Below are positions 9,188 through 18,359 of a DNA stretch of 64,000 bases, one piece after another; within the stretch, counting starts at the first letter, position 1, and every line of letters begins with the position of its first letter. The DNA comes from Phocaeicola dorei (GTDB lineage Bacteria > Bacteroidota > Bacteroidia > Bacteroidales > Bacteroidaceae), in NCBI RefSeq assembly GCF_013009555.1, contig NZ_CP046176.1:713501-777500 (forward strand). The letters are read 5' to 3'. The notes below the pieces were generated by a model. The model saw nothing but the letters and a program-made list of their open reading frames with translations. It searched no databases and was not told the DNA's origin. A program made the translations under genes and the position numbers.

Positions 9188-10036
9188 ATGAAAAATCTGC
9201 TGAATTTCTTTTTAAAGTATAATTACTGGTTTCTCTTTGTTCTTTTGGAGATAATCAGTTTTGCTTTATTATTCCGCTTCAACAGTTATCAGGGAAGTGC
9301 GTTCTTTACATCTGCTAATTTTGTGTCGGGAGCTATGTATGATGCAGCCAATAATGTTACCGGATATTTTCATTTGAAAACGATTAACGATGAGTTGGTA
9401 CAGAAAAATGTGGAACTGGAATTGCAGTTGGAGAGTATTCGTAAAGCTTTGATTGAAGCAACGGAAGACAGCAGTGGTGTGGAACAGCTTAAGCAGGAAG
9501 CACTGGCAGGATATGATATCTTTAAGGCTAGCGTGATAAATAACAGTGTGACCCATGCTGATAATTATATTACACTTGATAAAGGAGAAGTAGATGGCAT
9601 TCGTAGTGAGATGGGAGTGGTAAATGGAAGCGGTGTGGTTGGTATTGTTTATCTCACCTCTCCACATTACTCCATTGTCATTCCGGTATTGAATTCCAAA
9701 AGCAGTATTAGCTGTAAAATAAAACGGAGTGATTATTTCGGCTTCTTGAAATGGGATGGCGGTTCATCCGAATTTGCTTTTATAAAGGATATGCCCCGTC
9801 ATTCATTATTTTCTTTAGGTGACACTATTGTAACCAGTGGACACAGTGCTGTTTTCCCTTCCGGCATTCCGGTGGGTACGGTAGATGATATTGCCGATAG
9901 TCACGATGGCTTGTCTTATTTGCTGCGGGTGAAACTATTTACGGACTTCGCCCGTTTGAATGATGTGCGCGTAATTGCTCAAAAAGGGCAGGAGGAACAA
10001 TTGGAGTTGGAAAAGCAGGTAAAAACGATTAAGTAA
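9188..10036 (+). CDS. mreC: rod shape-determining protein MreC
   Basis: Membrane-anchored periplasmic scaffold that links MreB and MreD to the transpeptidase PBP2. The 282-residue protein has a short cytoplasmic start, one transmembrane helix (residues about 12-30), a coiled-coil stretch (about 60-95) and the beta-rich MreC core with motifs such as KGEVDGIRSEMGVVNGSGVVG. The end (EEQLELEKQVKTIK) is a charged helix. The mreD start follows eight bases after the stop, so translation is probably coupled. Confidence 0.93.
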   Translation: MKNLLNFFLKYNYWFLFVLLEIISFALLFRFNSYQGSAFFTSANFVSGAMYDAANNVTGYFHLKTINDELVQKNVELELQLESIRKALIEATEDSSGVEQLKQEALAGYDIFKASVINNSVTHADNYITLDKGEVDGIRSEMGVVNGSGVVGIVYLTSPHYSIVIPVLNSKSSISCKIKRSDYFGFLKWDGGSSEFAFIKDMPRHSLFSLGDTIVTSGHSAVFPSGIPVGTVDDIADSHDGLSYLLRVKLFTDFARLNDVRVIAQKGQEEQLELEKQVKTIK

Positions 10037-10044
10037 GAAGGTTG

Positions 10045-10545
10045 ATGTTGACTTATCTACAAAGAATAGAGTGGTTTATCGGACTGGTACTGTTGCAGGT
10101 GTTGGTGCTGAATCATATGCATATCAACGGGTATGCCACTCCTTTCTTTTTTATCTATTTTATTTTGAAGTACAATTCGGGAGTTAGCCGTAATGTCCTT
10201 ATGATATGGGCATTCCTGTTGGGATTGGCAGTCGATATATTTGGCAACACTCCGGGGATGAATGCGGCTGCGGCCACTGTACTGGCTTTTATGCGTGAAC
10301 CTATTTTAAGATTAGTCACACTCCGCGATAGCGTCGAGGATTTTGAACCAGGTATCAAAAGTATGGGATTCTCGCCTTTCTTCCGGTATATCTTATTATG
10401 TACTTTCTTATTTTGTACCATTTTACTTGTCATAGATACTTTTTCATTCTTCAATCTGCCTGTCTTATTGTTGAAAATATTGACAGATGCCTCAATAACC
10501 GTCATTTGTATATTGTGTGCTGAGGCAATCAGGAGGAAAAAATAG
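10045..10545 (+). CDS. mreD: rod shape-determining protein MreD
   Basis: Small integral membrane protein of about 166 residues with several hydrophobic helices and almost no soluble part, as expected of MreD. The ATG at 10045 is preferred to the TTG just before it. Sequence conservation in this family is low; the call rests on position between mreC and mrdA, size and hydrophobicity. Its stop TAG shares a base with the GTG start of the next gene. Confidence 0.88.
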   Translation: MLTYLQRIEWFIGLVLLQVLVLNHMHINGYATPFFFIYFILKYNSGVSRNVLMIWAFLLGLAVDIFGNTPGMNAAAATVLAFMREPILRLVTLRDSVEDFEPGIKSMGFSPFFRYILLCTFLFCTILLVIDTFSFFNLPVLLLKILTDASITVICILCAEAIRRKK

Positions 10546-12395
10546 TGGAAAGAGATTATAATCTGGAGAAGCGGAAATATGTAATCGGTGCATCGGTAAT
10601 CGTTATTGTGCTGATTTACTTGATACGTCTTTTTACCTTGCAGATTATGAGTGAGGATTATAAAAAGAATGCAGATAGCAACGCTTTTCTGAACAAGACA
10701 CAATACCCTAGCCGTGGGGTAATGTATGATCGGAACGGTAACCTGCTGGTATACAACCAACCTGCCTATGATGTAACGATGGTGATGAAAGAGGTGCATA
10801 ATCTTGATACGCTTGATTTATGTAAAACATTGAATATTACTCCCGGGTATTTCAAGAAGCGTATTCGTGAGATAAAGGACAGACGTTCCAATCCGGGTTA
10901 CTCTCCATATACTCATCAAGTATTTATGACCCAGCTTTCGGCAGAAGAGTGTGGAGTCTTCCAAGAAAAGCTGTTCAAGTTTCCCGGTTTCTATATTCAG
11001 CGGCGTACTATCCGTCAGTATAATTACAATTCGGCTGCTCATGTTCTGGGAGATATTGCAGAAGTGTCCAAGGGGGATATTGAAGCGGATGATTACTATG
11101 TACGCGGTGACTTTATAGGGAAACAGGGGGTGGAACGCTCATACGAAAAACAGTTGAGGGGGGAGAAAGGAGTGGAGATATTACTGCGCGATGCCCGTGG
11201 ACGTATTCAGGGACGGTATATGGACGGGAAATATGACAAGACTCCCGTTCCGGGGAAGAATCTGAAACTAGGTATAGACATAGAGCTTCAGATGTTAGGA
11301 GAGCGTTTGTTGGAAGGGAAGATAGGCAGTATAGTGGCTATCGAGCCATCCACAGGAGAAATACTTTGTATGGTATCTGCTCCCACTTTTGACCCAAGAT
11401 TGATGGTGGGGCGCCAACGGGGTAAAAATCATCTGGAACTGGCGCGTGACAGTTGGAAACCATTGCTGAACCGTTCTATTATGGGGCAATTTCCACCGGG
11501 ATCTACTTTTAAGACTACTCAGGCGTTGACTTTTCTGCAAGAGGGGATTATTACTCCTCAGACAGCCTATTCTTGCTATCATGGTTTTGTGTATGCCGGT
11601 CTTAGGGTGGGTTGCCACTCCCATGGGTCGCCCCTGCCTTTGGTGCCTGCCATTGCAACTTCCTGTAACGGTTATTTTTGTTGGGGGTTGTTTCACATGA
11701 TAGGGGCAAAGAAGAAGTATGGTTCTGTACAGGCTGCCATGAATACATGGCGTGATTATATGGTTTCTATGGGATTTGGTTATCCTTTGGGAGTAGACCT
11801 TCCGGGTGAGAAGCGTGGGATGATCCCGAATGCTGCTTATTATGATAAGAACTATCGGGGATCATGGAACGGACTGACGATTATTTCTATCTCCATCGGT
11901 CAGGGGGAAGTGACGGCTACTCCGTTGCAGATTGCTAACCTTGGGGCTACTATTGCTAACCGGGGCTACTATATAACTCCGCATGTAGTGAAAGAAGTAG
12001 AAGACGAGCCGTTGGATACCCTGTATACGACCAAACATTATACTAAAGTAAGCCGTGAACATTATCAGACAGTAGTCGAAGGTATGCGTTCGGCAGTATT
12101 GGGAGGAACCTGCCGTAGTGCGAATATTCCGGGGATTGAGGTGTGTGGCAAGACAGGTACGGCGCAAAACCGTGGAAAGGACCATTCTGCTTTTATGGGG
12201 TTTGCACCAATGAATGATCCTAAGATTGCCGTGGTAGTCTATGTAGAGAATGGAGGTTGGGGAGCAACTTATGGTGTACCTATCGGTGCATTGATTATGG
12301 AGAAATATTTGAAAGGAGAACTTTCACCGGAAAGTGAGGCGAAAGCGGCGGAAATACAAAACAGACGAATAGATTATGGCATACACGAACGATAG
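10545..12395 (+). CDS. mrdA: penicillin-binding protein 2 (elongation transpeptidase)
   Basis: Class B PBP that cross-links peptidoglycan during cell elongation. It starts at GTG, overlapping the mreD stop by one base, with an N-terminal anchor helix (residues about 12-32), a pedestal domain, and the transpeptidase domain with PPGSTFKT (Ser 320, Lys 323), the SCN motif in TSCNGYF and GKTGTAQ near the C-terminus. All three penicillin-binding motifs are intact at the usual 616-residue length. Its last 20 bases overlap the rodA start, as expected for the PBP2-RodA synthase pair. Confidence 0.96.
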   Translation: MERDYNLEKRKYVIGASVIVIVLIYLIRLFTLQIMSEDYKKNADSNAFLNKTQYPSRGVMYDRNGNLLVYNQPAYDVTMVMKEVHNLDTLDLCKTLNITPGYFKKRIREIKDRRSNPGYSPYTHQVFMTQLSAEECGVFQEKLFKFPGFYIQRRTIRQYNYNSAAHVLGDIAEVSKGDIEADDYYVRGDFIGKQGVERSYEKQLRGEKGVEILLRDARGRIQGRYMDGKYDKTPVPGKNLKLGIDIELQMLGERLLEGKIGSIVAIEPSTGEILCMVSAPTFDPRLMVGRQRGKNHLELARDSWKPLLNRSIMGQFPPGSTFKTTQALTFLQEGIITPQTAYSCYHGFVYAGLRVGCHSHGSPLPLVPAIATSCNGYFCWGLFHMIGAKKKYGSVQAAMNTWRDYMVSMGFGYPLGVDLPGEKRGMIPNAAYYDKNYRGSWNGLTIISISIGQGEVTATPLQIANLGATIANRGYYITPHVVKEVEDEPLDTLYTTKHYTKVSREHYQTVVEGMRSAVLGGTCRSANIPGIEVCGKTGTAQNRGKDHSAFMGFAPMNDPKIAVVVYVENGGWGATYGVPIGALIMEKYLKGELSPESEAKAAEIQNRRIDYGIHER

Positions 12396-13830
12396 TATAT
12401 GGAAATCAGTGGACTGGATGACTATCTGCATTTATCTGATGCTGGTTATCTTTGGATGGTTCAGTGTATGTGGAGCCAGCTATGATTATGGTGAAATTGA
12501 TTTTTTTAGTTTCGACACTCGTGCAGGAAAACAATTTGTATGGATCTGTTGCTCTTTGGGGCTCGGATTTATCCTGATGATGTTAGAGGATAAGTTATAT
12601 GATATGTTTGCTTACATTTTATATGGAGGCATGATGCTGTTGTTGTTGATAACACCTTTTCTGGCAGAGGATACCAAGGGATCTTATTCATGGATAAAAT
12701 TCGGACCTGTAAGTTTGCAACCGGCGGAATTTGCTAAATTTGCTACGGCTTTGGCTTTGGCTAAATTTATGAATGTCTATGGGTTTACAATGAGTAAGTT
12801 AAAGTATTCATTGCCTGTAGTAGGGATGGTGTTGCTGCCTATGCTGCTCATTATTTTGCAACGGGAAACGGGGTCGGCTTTGGTTTATCTGGCTTTCTTT
12901 TTTATGCTGTACCGGGAGGGGATGCCAGGTTCTATTTTGTTTGCTGGGATTTGCGCTGTGGTTTATTTTGTAGTTGGGATCCGTTTTGGCAATGAATTGA
13001 TGGCGGATGACTGTACTTCCATCGGTGAATTTTCTGTGTTGCTGTTGATAGTCATTCTTTCTGCTTTATTAGTTAATAGTTATTGTAAAAAAGCATCGGT
13101 AGTGTGGTATATTGGAGGGGTTGGTGTTGGTGGTACCTTGCTGGCTTTATTATTTTCGTTTTATGTTATCCCTTTTGATATTACTTGGTTTCAATATGGA
13201 TTGTGCGTAGTTTTATTGTTCTATTTGATCTTCCTTTCTATGCATGAACGTATGCGTAATTATTTTTATATTGCTCTATTTGCGGTAGGTTCAGTGGGAT
13301 TCCTTTTTTCTGCTGATTATGTTTTCAATAATGTGCTGGAGCCACATCAGCAAATACGTATTAAAGTGGTACTTGGTATGGAGGAAGACTTGGCTGGGGC
13401 AGGATACAATGTGAACCAAAGTAAGATTGCTATTGGTTCGGGAGGCTTATGGGGGAAAGGCTTTTTGAATGGTACACAGACTAAACTGAAGTATGTGCCT
13501 GAACAGGATACAGACTTTATCTTTTGTACGGTAGGGGAAGAAGAAGGCTTTATAGGTTCGGCAGCTGTATTGTTTCTTTTTACCGGACTTATTTTGCGTC
13601 TTATTGTGGTGGCAGAGCGTCAGCATACTCGTTTTGCCCGTGTTTATGGATATTCGGTATTAAGCATTTTCTTATTCCATCTGTTTATTAATATAGGTAT
13701 GGTTTTAGGACTGACCCCCGTTATAGGCATACCATTGCCTTTTTTCAGTTATGGGGGGTCTTCTTTGTGGGGATTTACGATCTTGCTTTTTGTATTCTTG
13801 CGTATTGATGCAGGGCGGGGAAAACGTTAG
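12376..13830 (+). CDS. rodA: rod shape-determining protein RodA (SEDS glycosyltransferase)
   Basis: SEDS-family polytopic membrane protein that polymerises lipid II as partner of PBP2. It has 484 residues and about ten hydrophobic segments. Family motifs include SYSWIKFGPVSLQPAEFAKF, QRETGSALVYL, the extracytoplasmic EQDTDFIFCTVGEEEGFIG and the late PFFSYGGSSLWGF. It is longer than the E. coli protein because of an inserted hydrophobic/loop region around residues 205-300, as often in Bacteroidetes. The stop lies three bases from the convergent gldH stop, with no room for a terminator. Confidence 0.95.
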   Translation: MAYTNDSIWKSVDWMTICIYLMLVIFGWFSVCGASYDYGEIDFFSFDTRAGKQFVWICCSLGLGFILMMLEDKLYDMFAYILYGGMMLLLLITPFLAEDTKGSYSWIKFGPVSLQPAEFAKFATALALAKFMNVYGFTMSKLKYSLPVVGMVLLPMLLIILQRETGSALVYLAFFFMLYREGMPGSILFAGICAVVYFVVGIRFGNELMADDCTSIGEFSVLLLIVILSALLVNSYCKKASVVWYIGGVGVGGTLLALLFSFYVIPFDITWFQYGLCVVLLFYLIFLSMHERMRNYFYIALFAVGSVGFLFSADYVFNNVLEPHQQIRIKVVLGMEEDLAGAGYNVNQSKIAIGSGGLWGKGFLNGTQTKLKYVPEQDTDFIFCTVGEEEGFIGSAAVLFLFTGLILRLIVVAERQHTRFARVYGYSVLSIFLFHLFINIGMVLGLTPVIGIPLPFFSYGGSSLWGFTILLFVFLRIDAGRGKR

Positions 13831-13833
13831 AGT

Positions 13834-14331
13834 TTATTGGTTTTCCAGTTTGCGCAACTGGATACCTATATCACTGATTCCCGTCAACGGGTTATCCCTC
13901 ATGATATGGACGATGCGGAAAGTACGTGTGCTTCCTTCTGTACGGATAGGAATAAATGCTTTATAAGGCAGATTACATTGATATAATCCACAAAGACCAT
14001 TTCCTGTTTTATTTCCAGCTTCGTCAACTAGAAAAAGTTGTAAAGTGTCTGTGACGTAAGTCAAAGTATCCTCTGTGTTATGGCTGACTCCTAACCAAAT
14101 ATCTCTGTAAGGATAAGATTCTTGATAACGGATGCCGATTTCTGCTTCGTAATTTCCGGCAGGGATAGAATTGGGCAGGGTATAAACAAGAGTATCACTT
14201 TTATTCCATCCGTCAAGGGGGACGGGGGTATAAGAGTGATAGATTATATTGTTTTGACAGGCTGCCAATATGATTATTGGCAGCCATGTCAGTTTATTCT
14301 TTAATTGATACAGGAGTTTGTGGCTTTTCAT
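13834..14331 (-). CDS. gldH: GldH family gliding-motility-type lipoprotein
   Basis: Predicted outer-membrane lipoprotein of 165 residues. The ATG at 14331 (MKSHKLLYQL) gives a signal peptide with lipobox LAAC near residue 22. The body matches the GldH family: YHSYTPVPLDGW at the mature N-terminus, GIRYQESYPYRDIWLGV, and the terminal IVHIMRDNPLTGISDIGIQL. GldH is needed for gliding in flavobacteria. Bacteroides do not glide, so the role here is unknown, perhaps envelope-related. The first 38 bases overlap the end of the upstream PSP1 gene in another frame, implying coupled translation. Confidence 0.87.
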   Translation of the reverse strand: MKSHKLLYQLKNKLTWLPIIILAACQNNIIYHSYTPVPLDGWNKSDTLVYTLPNSIPAGNYEAEIGIRYQESYPYRDIWLGVSHNTEDTLTYVTDTLQLFLVDEAGNKTGNGLCGLYQCNLPYKAFIPIRTEGSTRTFRIVHIMRDNPLTGISDIGIQLRKLENQ

Positions 14332-15808
14332 TCGGAATTTGGCTATTGTTTCCGTTGTTCTTGTTGTCATTTTCCTTCCCTCCTCCGTTATTCCGGTTTT
14401 CACTGCCTCCTTCATTATTATCATTATTGGGGCGGCGTTTATTGCGGTTCCGGTTTCCGTCTTCCCGATTTTCACGACTGCGTTCTTCCCGACCGCGACT
14501 TTCCCTGTTGCGATTTTCTTCTTTAGGGCGGTTTCCGTTCTCTTCGCGTGGCTGCTGAGCTTTGTTTTCTTTAGGCTCTCTAGGTTGTTTGGGACGTCCT
14601 TCTCTAGGTGGCCGGTTTTCCTTGGGTTGTTGTGACCGGTTCTCTTTAGGTTGTTGCGGACGTCTGTTTTCATTGGGAATACTTTCTCCGTTATTACCGT
14701 TATTTTCCGGCTTACGTTTTTTCTTTCGGTTGCTGTTGTTGCCTTTTCGTTTATCGAATCGGGTTAAGCTTTCTTGTTCTACTAAATCGACAGGTTTTTG
14801 AGGTTCGTTCTTTTTTACTGATTCGGTTAAGCTTTCCGGTTTCTCACCACGTCGGTTCATATTAATAATTTCAAAAGCACGGCGTGCGGTGATGGTTACA
14901 GCATTAGCTATGAAATTTTTGTCAGTAGAGTACATGATAGTTCCCTTCAAAATATCCGCTTTGAAAAAATAGAATGTACCATCTGTCGTTTCTAAAGTCA
15001 TTTCTTTGCTTGGAAGGCGTTTTTGGGATTCTACATAAGCGTCTACCTCATAGTTTAGGCAACATTTCAGTTTGGCACATTGTCCGGCTAACTTTTGAGG
15101 ATTCAGAGAAATATCTTGATAACGTGCCGCACTGGTAGATACAGATACAAAATTTGTCATCCAGGTAGCGCAGCACAATTCACGTCCGCAAGGTCCGATA
15201 CCGCCAATGCGTCCGGCTTCTTGACGGGCGCCAATTTGTTTCATTTCTATACGTACACGGAAAGCTTCGGCCAGTACTTTGATCAGTTGGCGGAAGTCTA
15301 CGCGTTCGTCCGCGATGTAATAAAAGATAGCTTTGTTACCATCGCCTTGATATTCCACATCACCGATCTTCATGTCCAGGTTCAGATTTTTGGCTATCTG
15401 ACGGGATCGGATCATTGTGTCATGTTCTTTGGCTTTTGCCTCCTCGTATTTTTCCATATCTACAGGTTTTGCCTTGCGGTAGATACGCTTGATTTCGGCA
15501 TCGGGTTTGATGTTTGCCTTACGCATTTGCAAAGGTACCAATCTTCCCGTCAGGGTTACTGTACCGATATCGTGCCCGGGACTTGCTTCTACAGCTACTA
15601 TATCTCCTTTTCCCAGCTTCAGTTTGTTGCTGTTCTTATAATACCCTTTGCGGGTATTCTTGAATTGAACTTCAACCATTTCCTGTTCCTCGGTGTTGCC
15701 GGGAATATCAGCCAGCCAGTCGTAGGTGTTCAGCTGCTTATCCTGTCGTCCGCAGCCTTTGCAACACAAACAGCCGCTTCCGTTCTTTAATTTGAATTCA
15801 TTGTCCAT
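14294..15808 (-). CDS. PSP1 domain protein (RicT/YaaT-like) with long low-complexity tail
   Basis: Cytoplasmic protein of 504 residues. The first ~330 residues are the PSP1/RicT fold, rich in cysteines that could bind a metal or Fe-S cluster: CLCCKGCGRQ at the start, then GPCGRELCCATW and CAKLKCCLNYE. The remaining ~170 residues are almost only N, R, E, K, P, Q and G, with recurring PKEN/PREN/RNRE words; such disordered tails can bind RNA or phase-separate. In Bacillus, RicT affects RNA processing and biofilm control; the role in Bacteroides is not established. It follows holB in the metF-holB-PSP1-gldH unit, and its 3' end overlaps gldH. Confidence 0.85.
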   Translation of the reverse strand: MDNEFKLKNGSGCLCCKGCGRQDKQLNTYDWLADIPGNTEEQEMVEVQFKNTRKGYYKNSNKLKLGKGDIVAVEASPGHDIGTVTLTGRLVPLQMRKANIKPDAEIKRIYRKAKPVDMEKYEEAKAKEHDTMIRSRQIAKNLNLDMKIGDVEYQGDGNKAIFYYIADERVDFRQLIKVLAEAFRVRIEMKQIGARQEAGRIGGIGPCGRELCCATWMTNFVSVSTSAARYQDISLNPQKLAGQCAKLKCCLNYEVDAYVESQKRLPSKEMTLETTDGTFYFFKADILKGTIMYSTDKNFIANAVTITARRAFEIINMNRRGEKPESLTESVKKNEPQKPVDLVEQESLTRFDKRKGNNSNRKKKRKPENNGNNGESIPNENRRPQQPKENRSQQPKENRPPREGRPKQPREPKENKAQQPREENGNRPKEENRNRESRGREERSRENREDGNRNRNKRRPNNDNNEGGSENRNNGGGKENDNKNNGNNSQIPNEKPQTPVSIKE

Positions 15809-15897
15809 AATTCTGTTTTAATTGAGAATTGAAAATTGAGAACTAAGAAATAAATGCCATGCAATTCTGTTATTTTTTAATACTCAATTCTCAATTT
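15809..15897 (-). repeat. intergenic inverted word-repeat region (AATTGAGAATT type)
   Basis: Between holB and the PSP1 gene, AATTGAGAATTGAAAATTG (about 15820-15838) is mirrored by ACTCAATTCTCAATTTTTAA (about 15882-15901), forming a long hairpin around ATGCCATGCAATTCTG. Third member of the set with 7949-8059 and 9083-9187. Confidence 0.6.
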
Positions 15898-17022
15898 TTA
15901 ATTTTTCAATAGCACAATCATTTTTAAAGAGAAATCAAAGAACACCATTTTGGGATTCACATTCTGTCCTATATGTAATTGTGCTTCACTAAGTTCGTCC
16001 ATTATGCCCATCACATTCCGCTCGTTGACAAACGGTGCAAAACGGGTGGAAAAATTTTGTTCTTCGGGATTCATATACACTAAATCACGTTGATGAAAGT
16101 TGTATATGAAGTTTTCTCGTATCATACGTTGGCAGTAAGCCAGAAAATTCTTCTGACGTTCACGCCCCATGGAGGCTACCGCATCGCTCCATTGTTTCAT
16201 TTCGCGTATCTTCCGTTGATAGGAGAGACGCATCAAATTTATAAAGAGTTCAAAGAACAGTTTGTTCTCCTCACTCAGGTGTATGGTTTCCAGTGCTTTC
16301 AGAAAATTGCCTTCTGAGCGATGTGCTATATCGTCAGCATCTTCCGGTTGTAATCCATATTTGGTTTGCAATACTTTTGAAATCTCAGGTTCTTTGATCC
16401 CATGAATGTTAAATCGTTGGGTACGGCTTTGGATCGTTTGCAAAATGGCATCAGGCTCTTCGGATACTAATAAAAAGACGGTCATGGCAGGAGGCTCTTC
16501 CAGTAACTTCAGCAGTTTGTTGCTGCATTCCACATTCATCTTTTCGGGAAGCCATATAATCATGATTTTGTAACCGCCTTGACTGGATTTCAAACTGAGC
16601 TTTCGTACAATCTCATCGCTTTCTTTTACAAAGATTTGCGCCTGCTGGTTTTCTGCTCCCATCTCTTTCAGCCAATGGTTCAGATTAAAATATGGGTTCT
16701 GCAGGACAAAGTTGCGCCAGTCTGCTATGAAATCATCGCATACAGTATCCTTTCCGGCTTTTTTCTTGATAACAGGAAAAACGAAATGCAGGTCGGGATG
16801 TATCAGCTTATTGAATTTCACACAAGTGGGGCAAATTCCGCAGGCATCTTGTTCACCACGGTTTTCACAGCAGATGTAACGGGCATAAGCTATTGCCAAA
16901 GGTAACTTTCCTGTACCTTCGGGACCGCAAATCAGTTGTGCATGAGGGATTCTTCCTTCTTTTACCTCGGCTATGAGCCGCTGTTTTGCTTCCTCTTGTC
17001 CTATTACATCTTTAAATAACAT
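15898..17022 (-). CDS. holB: DNA polymerase III subunit delta'
   Basis: Clamp-loader subunit of the replicative polymerase, 374 residues. The AAA+ domain has the P-loop region GPEGTGKLPLA near residue 35, then a zinc module (CCENRGEQDACGICPTC, four spaced Cys) and a sensor-like SRTQRF segment. The C-terminal half is the helical collar domain. The family usually keeps a P-loop-like fold but often cannot hydrolyse ATP; here the P-loop lysine is present. It follows metF by 27 bases, so the two are probably cotranscribed. Confidence 0.92.
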   Translation of the reverse strand: MLFKDVIGQEEAKQRLIAEVKEGRIPHAQLICGPEGTGKLPLAIAYARYICCENRGEQDACGICPTCVKFNKLIHPDLHFVFPVIKKKAGKDTVCDDFIADWRNFVLQNPYFNLNHWLKEMGAENQQAQIFVKESDEIVRKLSLKSSQGGYKIMIIWLPEKMNVECSNKLLKLLEEPPAMTVFLLVSEEPDAILQTIQSRTQRFNIHGIKEPEISKVLQTKYGLQPEDADDIAHRSEGNFLKALETIHLSEENKLFFELFINLMRLSYQRKIREMKQWSDAVASMGRERQKNFLAYCQRMIRENFIYNFHQRDLVYMNPEEQNFSTRFAPFVNERNVMGIMDELSEAQLHIGQNVNPKMVFFDFSLKMIVLLKN

Positions 17023-17049
17023 TGCTTTTTATAGTCATTTATTTACTGT

Positions 17050-18003
17050 TTAATAAATTGCTTTTGCAACTTCCTTTACACTGTTCACGGCACTTACGGT
17101 ATAGAAATGAATGCTGGGAACACCACAGGCTATTAATTCACGGCACTGGTGTATGCACCATTCTATGCCAAGACTTTCCGCTTCTTCATCTGTTTGACAT
17201 TTCATCGCTTCGCTTGCCAGTTCCTGCGGCAAGTCTATCTTGAACGTCTTAGGTATCATGTTCAGCTGAGATAATTTGCGGAAAGGCTTGATACCCGGAA
17301 TAATAGGCACGTTGATTCCTTCTTTTCTTACTTTTTCTACAAATTCGAAATATTTGCGGTTATCATAGAACATCTGTGTCACGGCATATTCAGCTCCTGC
17401 TTCAATTTTTTTCTTCAGCCAATAAATATCTTGTTCCATATTGGGTGATTCCTCATGTTTTTCAGGATAGCAAGCTACTCCATAACTGAATGGAGTTCCT
17501 GTTATCTTGATAGGGGAACCGTCTACAAATACGCCTTTATTGAAATCATTGATCTGCGCTTCCAGTTCTATGGCGTGGTTGTAACCGTTGTTTTCGGGTA
17601 CGAAAGCTGATTCGTGTTTTGCCTTGTCACCACGCAGTACCAACAAGTCGGTGATGCCCAGGAATTGTAGATCTAACAATACATATTCTGTATCTTCGCG
17701 GGAAAAACCGCTGCACAGGATATGTGGCACTGTCGTTATATTGTATTTGTTCTGCAAAGCGGCGGCAACAGCAACTGTTCCGGGACGGCGGCGCTGGCGT
17801 GTACGTTGGTACAGCCCGTTTCCCAGCTCTTTGTACACATATTCGCTGCGGTGGGTTGTAATATTAATATATTTAGGGTCGAATTCGCGTAGCGTATCAA
17901 CCGTTTTATATAGTTTTTCAATACCCGTTCCTTTCAGCGGAGGGAGAATTTCAAAAGAAAAAGCCGTATTGTCCGTGCTTTTTATTAAATCAACTACTCT
18001 CAT
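17050..18003 (-). CDS. metF: methylenetetrahydrofolate reductase
   Basis: Reduces 5,10-methylene-THF to 5-methyl-THF for methionine synthesis; a FAD-binding TIM barrel of 317 residues, the usual bacterial length. Conserved parts seen are FSFEILPPLKGTG near residue 18, ITTHRS, LVLRGD, VTQMFYDN and PGIKP. The ATG is at 18003, with a TATTTTTG element upstream. It heads the unit that continues with holB and the PSP1 gene. Confidence 0.95.
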   Translation of the reverse strand: MRVVDLIKSTDNTAFSFEILPPLKGTGIEKLYKTVDTLREFDPKYINITTHRSEYVYKELGNGLYQRTRQRRRPGTVAVAAALQNKYNITTVPHILCSGFSREDTEYVLLDLQFLGITDLLVLRGDKAKHESAFVPENNGYNHAIELEAQINDFNKGVFVDGSPIKITGTPFSYGVACYPEKHEESPNMEQDIYWLKKKIEAGAEYAVTQMFYDNRKYFEFVEKVRKEGINVPIIPGIKPFRKLSQLNMIPKTFKIDLPQELASEAMKCQTDEEAESLGIEWCIHQCRELIACGVPSIHFYTVSAVNSVKEVAKAIY

Positions 18004-18053
18004 CGTTCTGTCTCGTTCTCTTATGCCTTCTCGGGCGGAATTACATATTTGGG

Positions 18054-18061
18054 CAAAAATA
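18054..18061 (-). promoter_or_regulatory. -7 promoter element for metF
   Basis: TATTTTTG on the minus strand (TAnnTTTG), about 50 bases before the metF ATG. Confidence 0.5.
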
Positions 18062-18359
18062 AGAAAAATATCGTAGTTTATGGGGATGAAAAAGCGATTT
18101 ATTTTATCTTTGTTCTATAATAAAGTGAAACATACGGAGAGAAAAGCATTTCCCTGCAGTTAAGCCGTGGTTTTCCATACTTGTCAGGGATACCGTCCGT
18201 GATGGTGGAGTAACATTTCTCATGATTACAGGCATTGTTCTCTTAGAGGATGACCTGTCAAACTTTACTGCATGGAGAATAAGTTGCAGATGGGATAAGT
18301 CCCGTCCTTGCAGGAGATGAAACAATTTGTAAACCTTTGTTTGGGGAAGTGGCAGAGGT
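18062..18359. other. gene-free stretch between metF and the phospholipase D gene
   Basis: About 300 bases without a credible gene. On the plus strand there is a TATCTTTG promoter-like element at 18105-18112 that faces no open reading frame. Any transcript from it would be non-coding or would run antisense into the phospholipase D gene. No tRNA-like or riboswitch fold was recognised. Confidence 0.4.

Noticed and set aside
14331..14673. Longer gldH starting at 14673
   Set aside because: The extra 114 codons are the PSP1 gene read in another frame and would remove the lipoprotein signal from the N-terminus.
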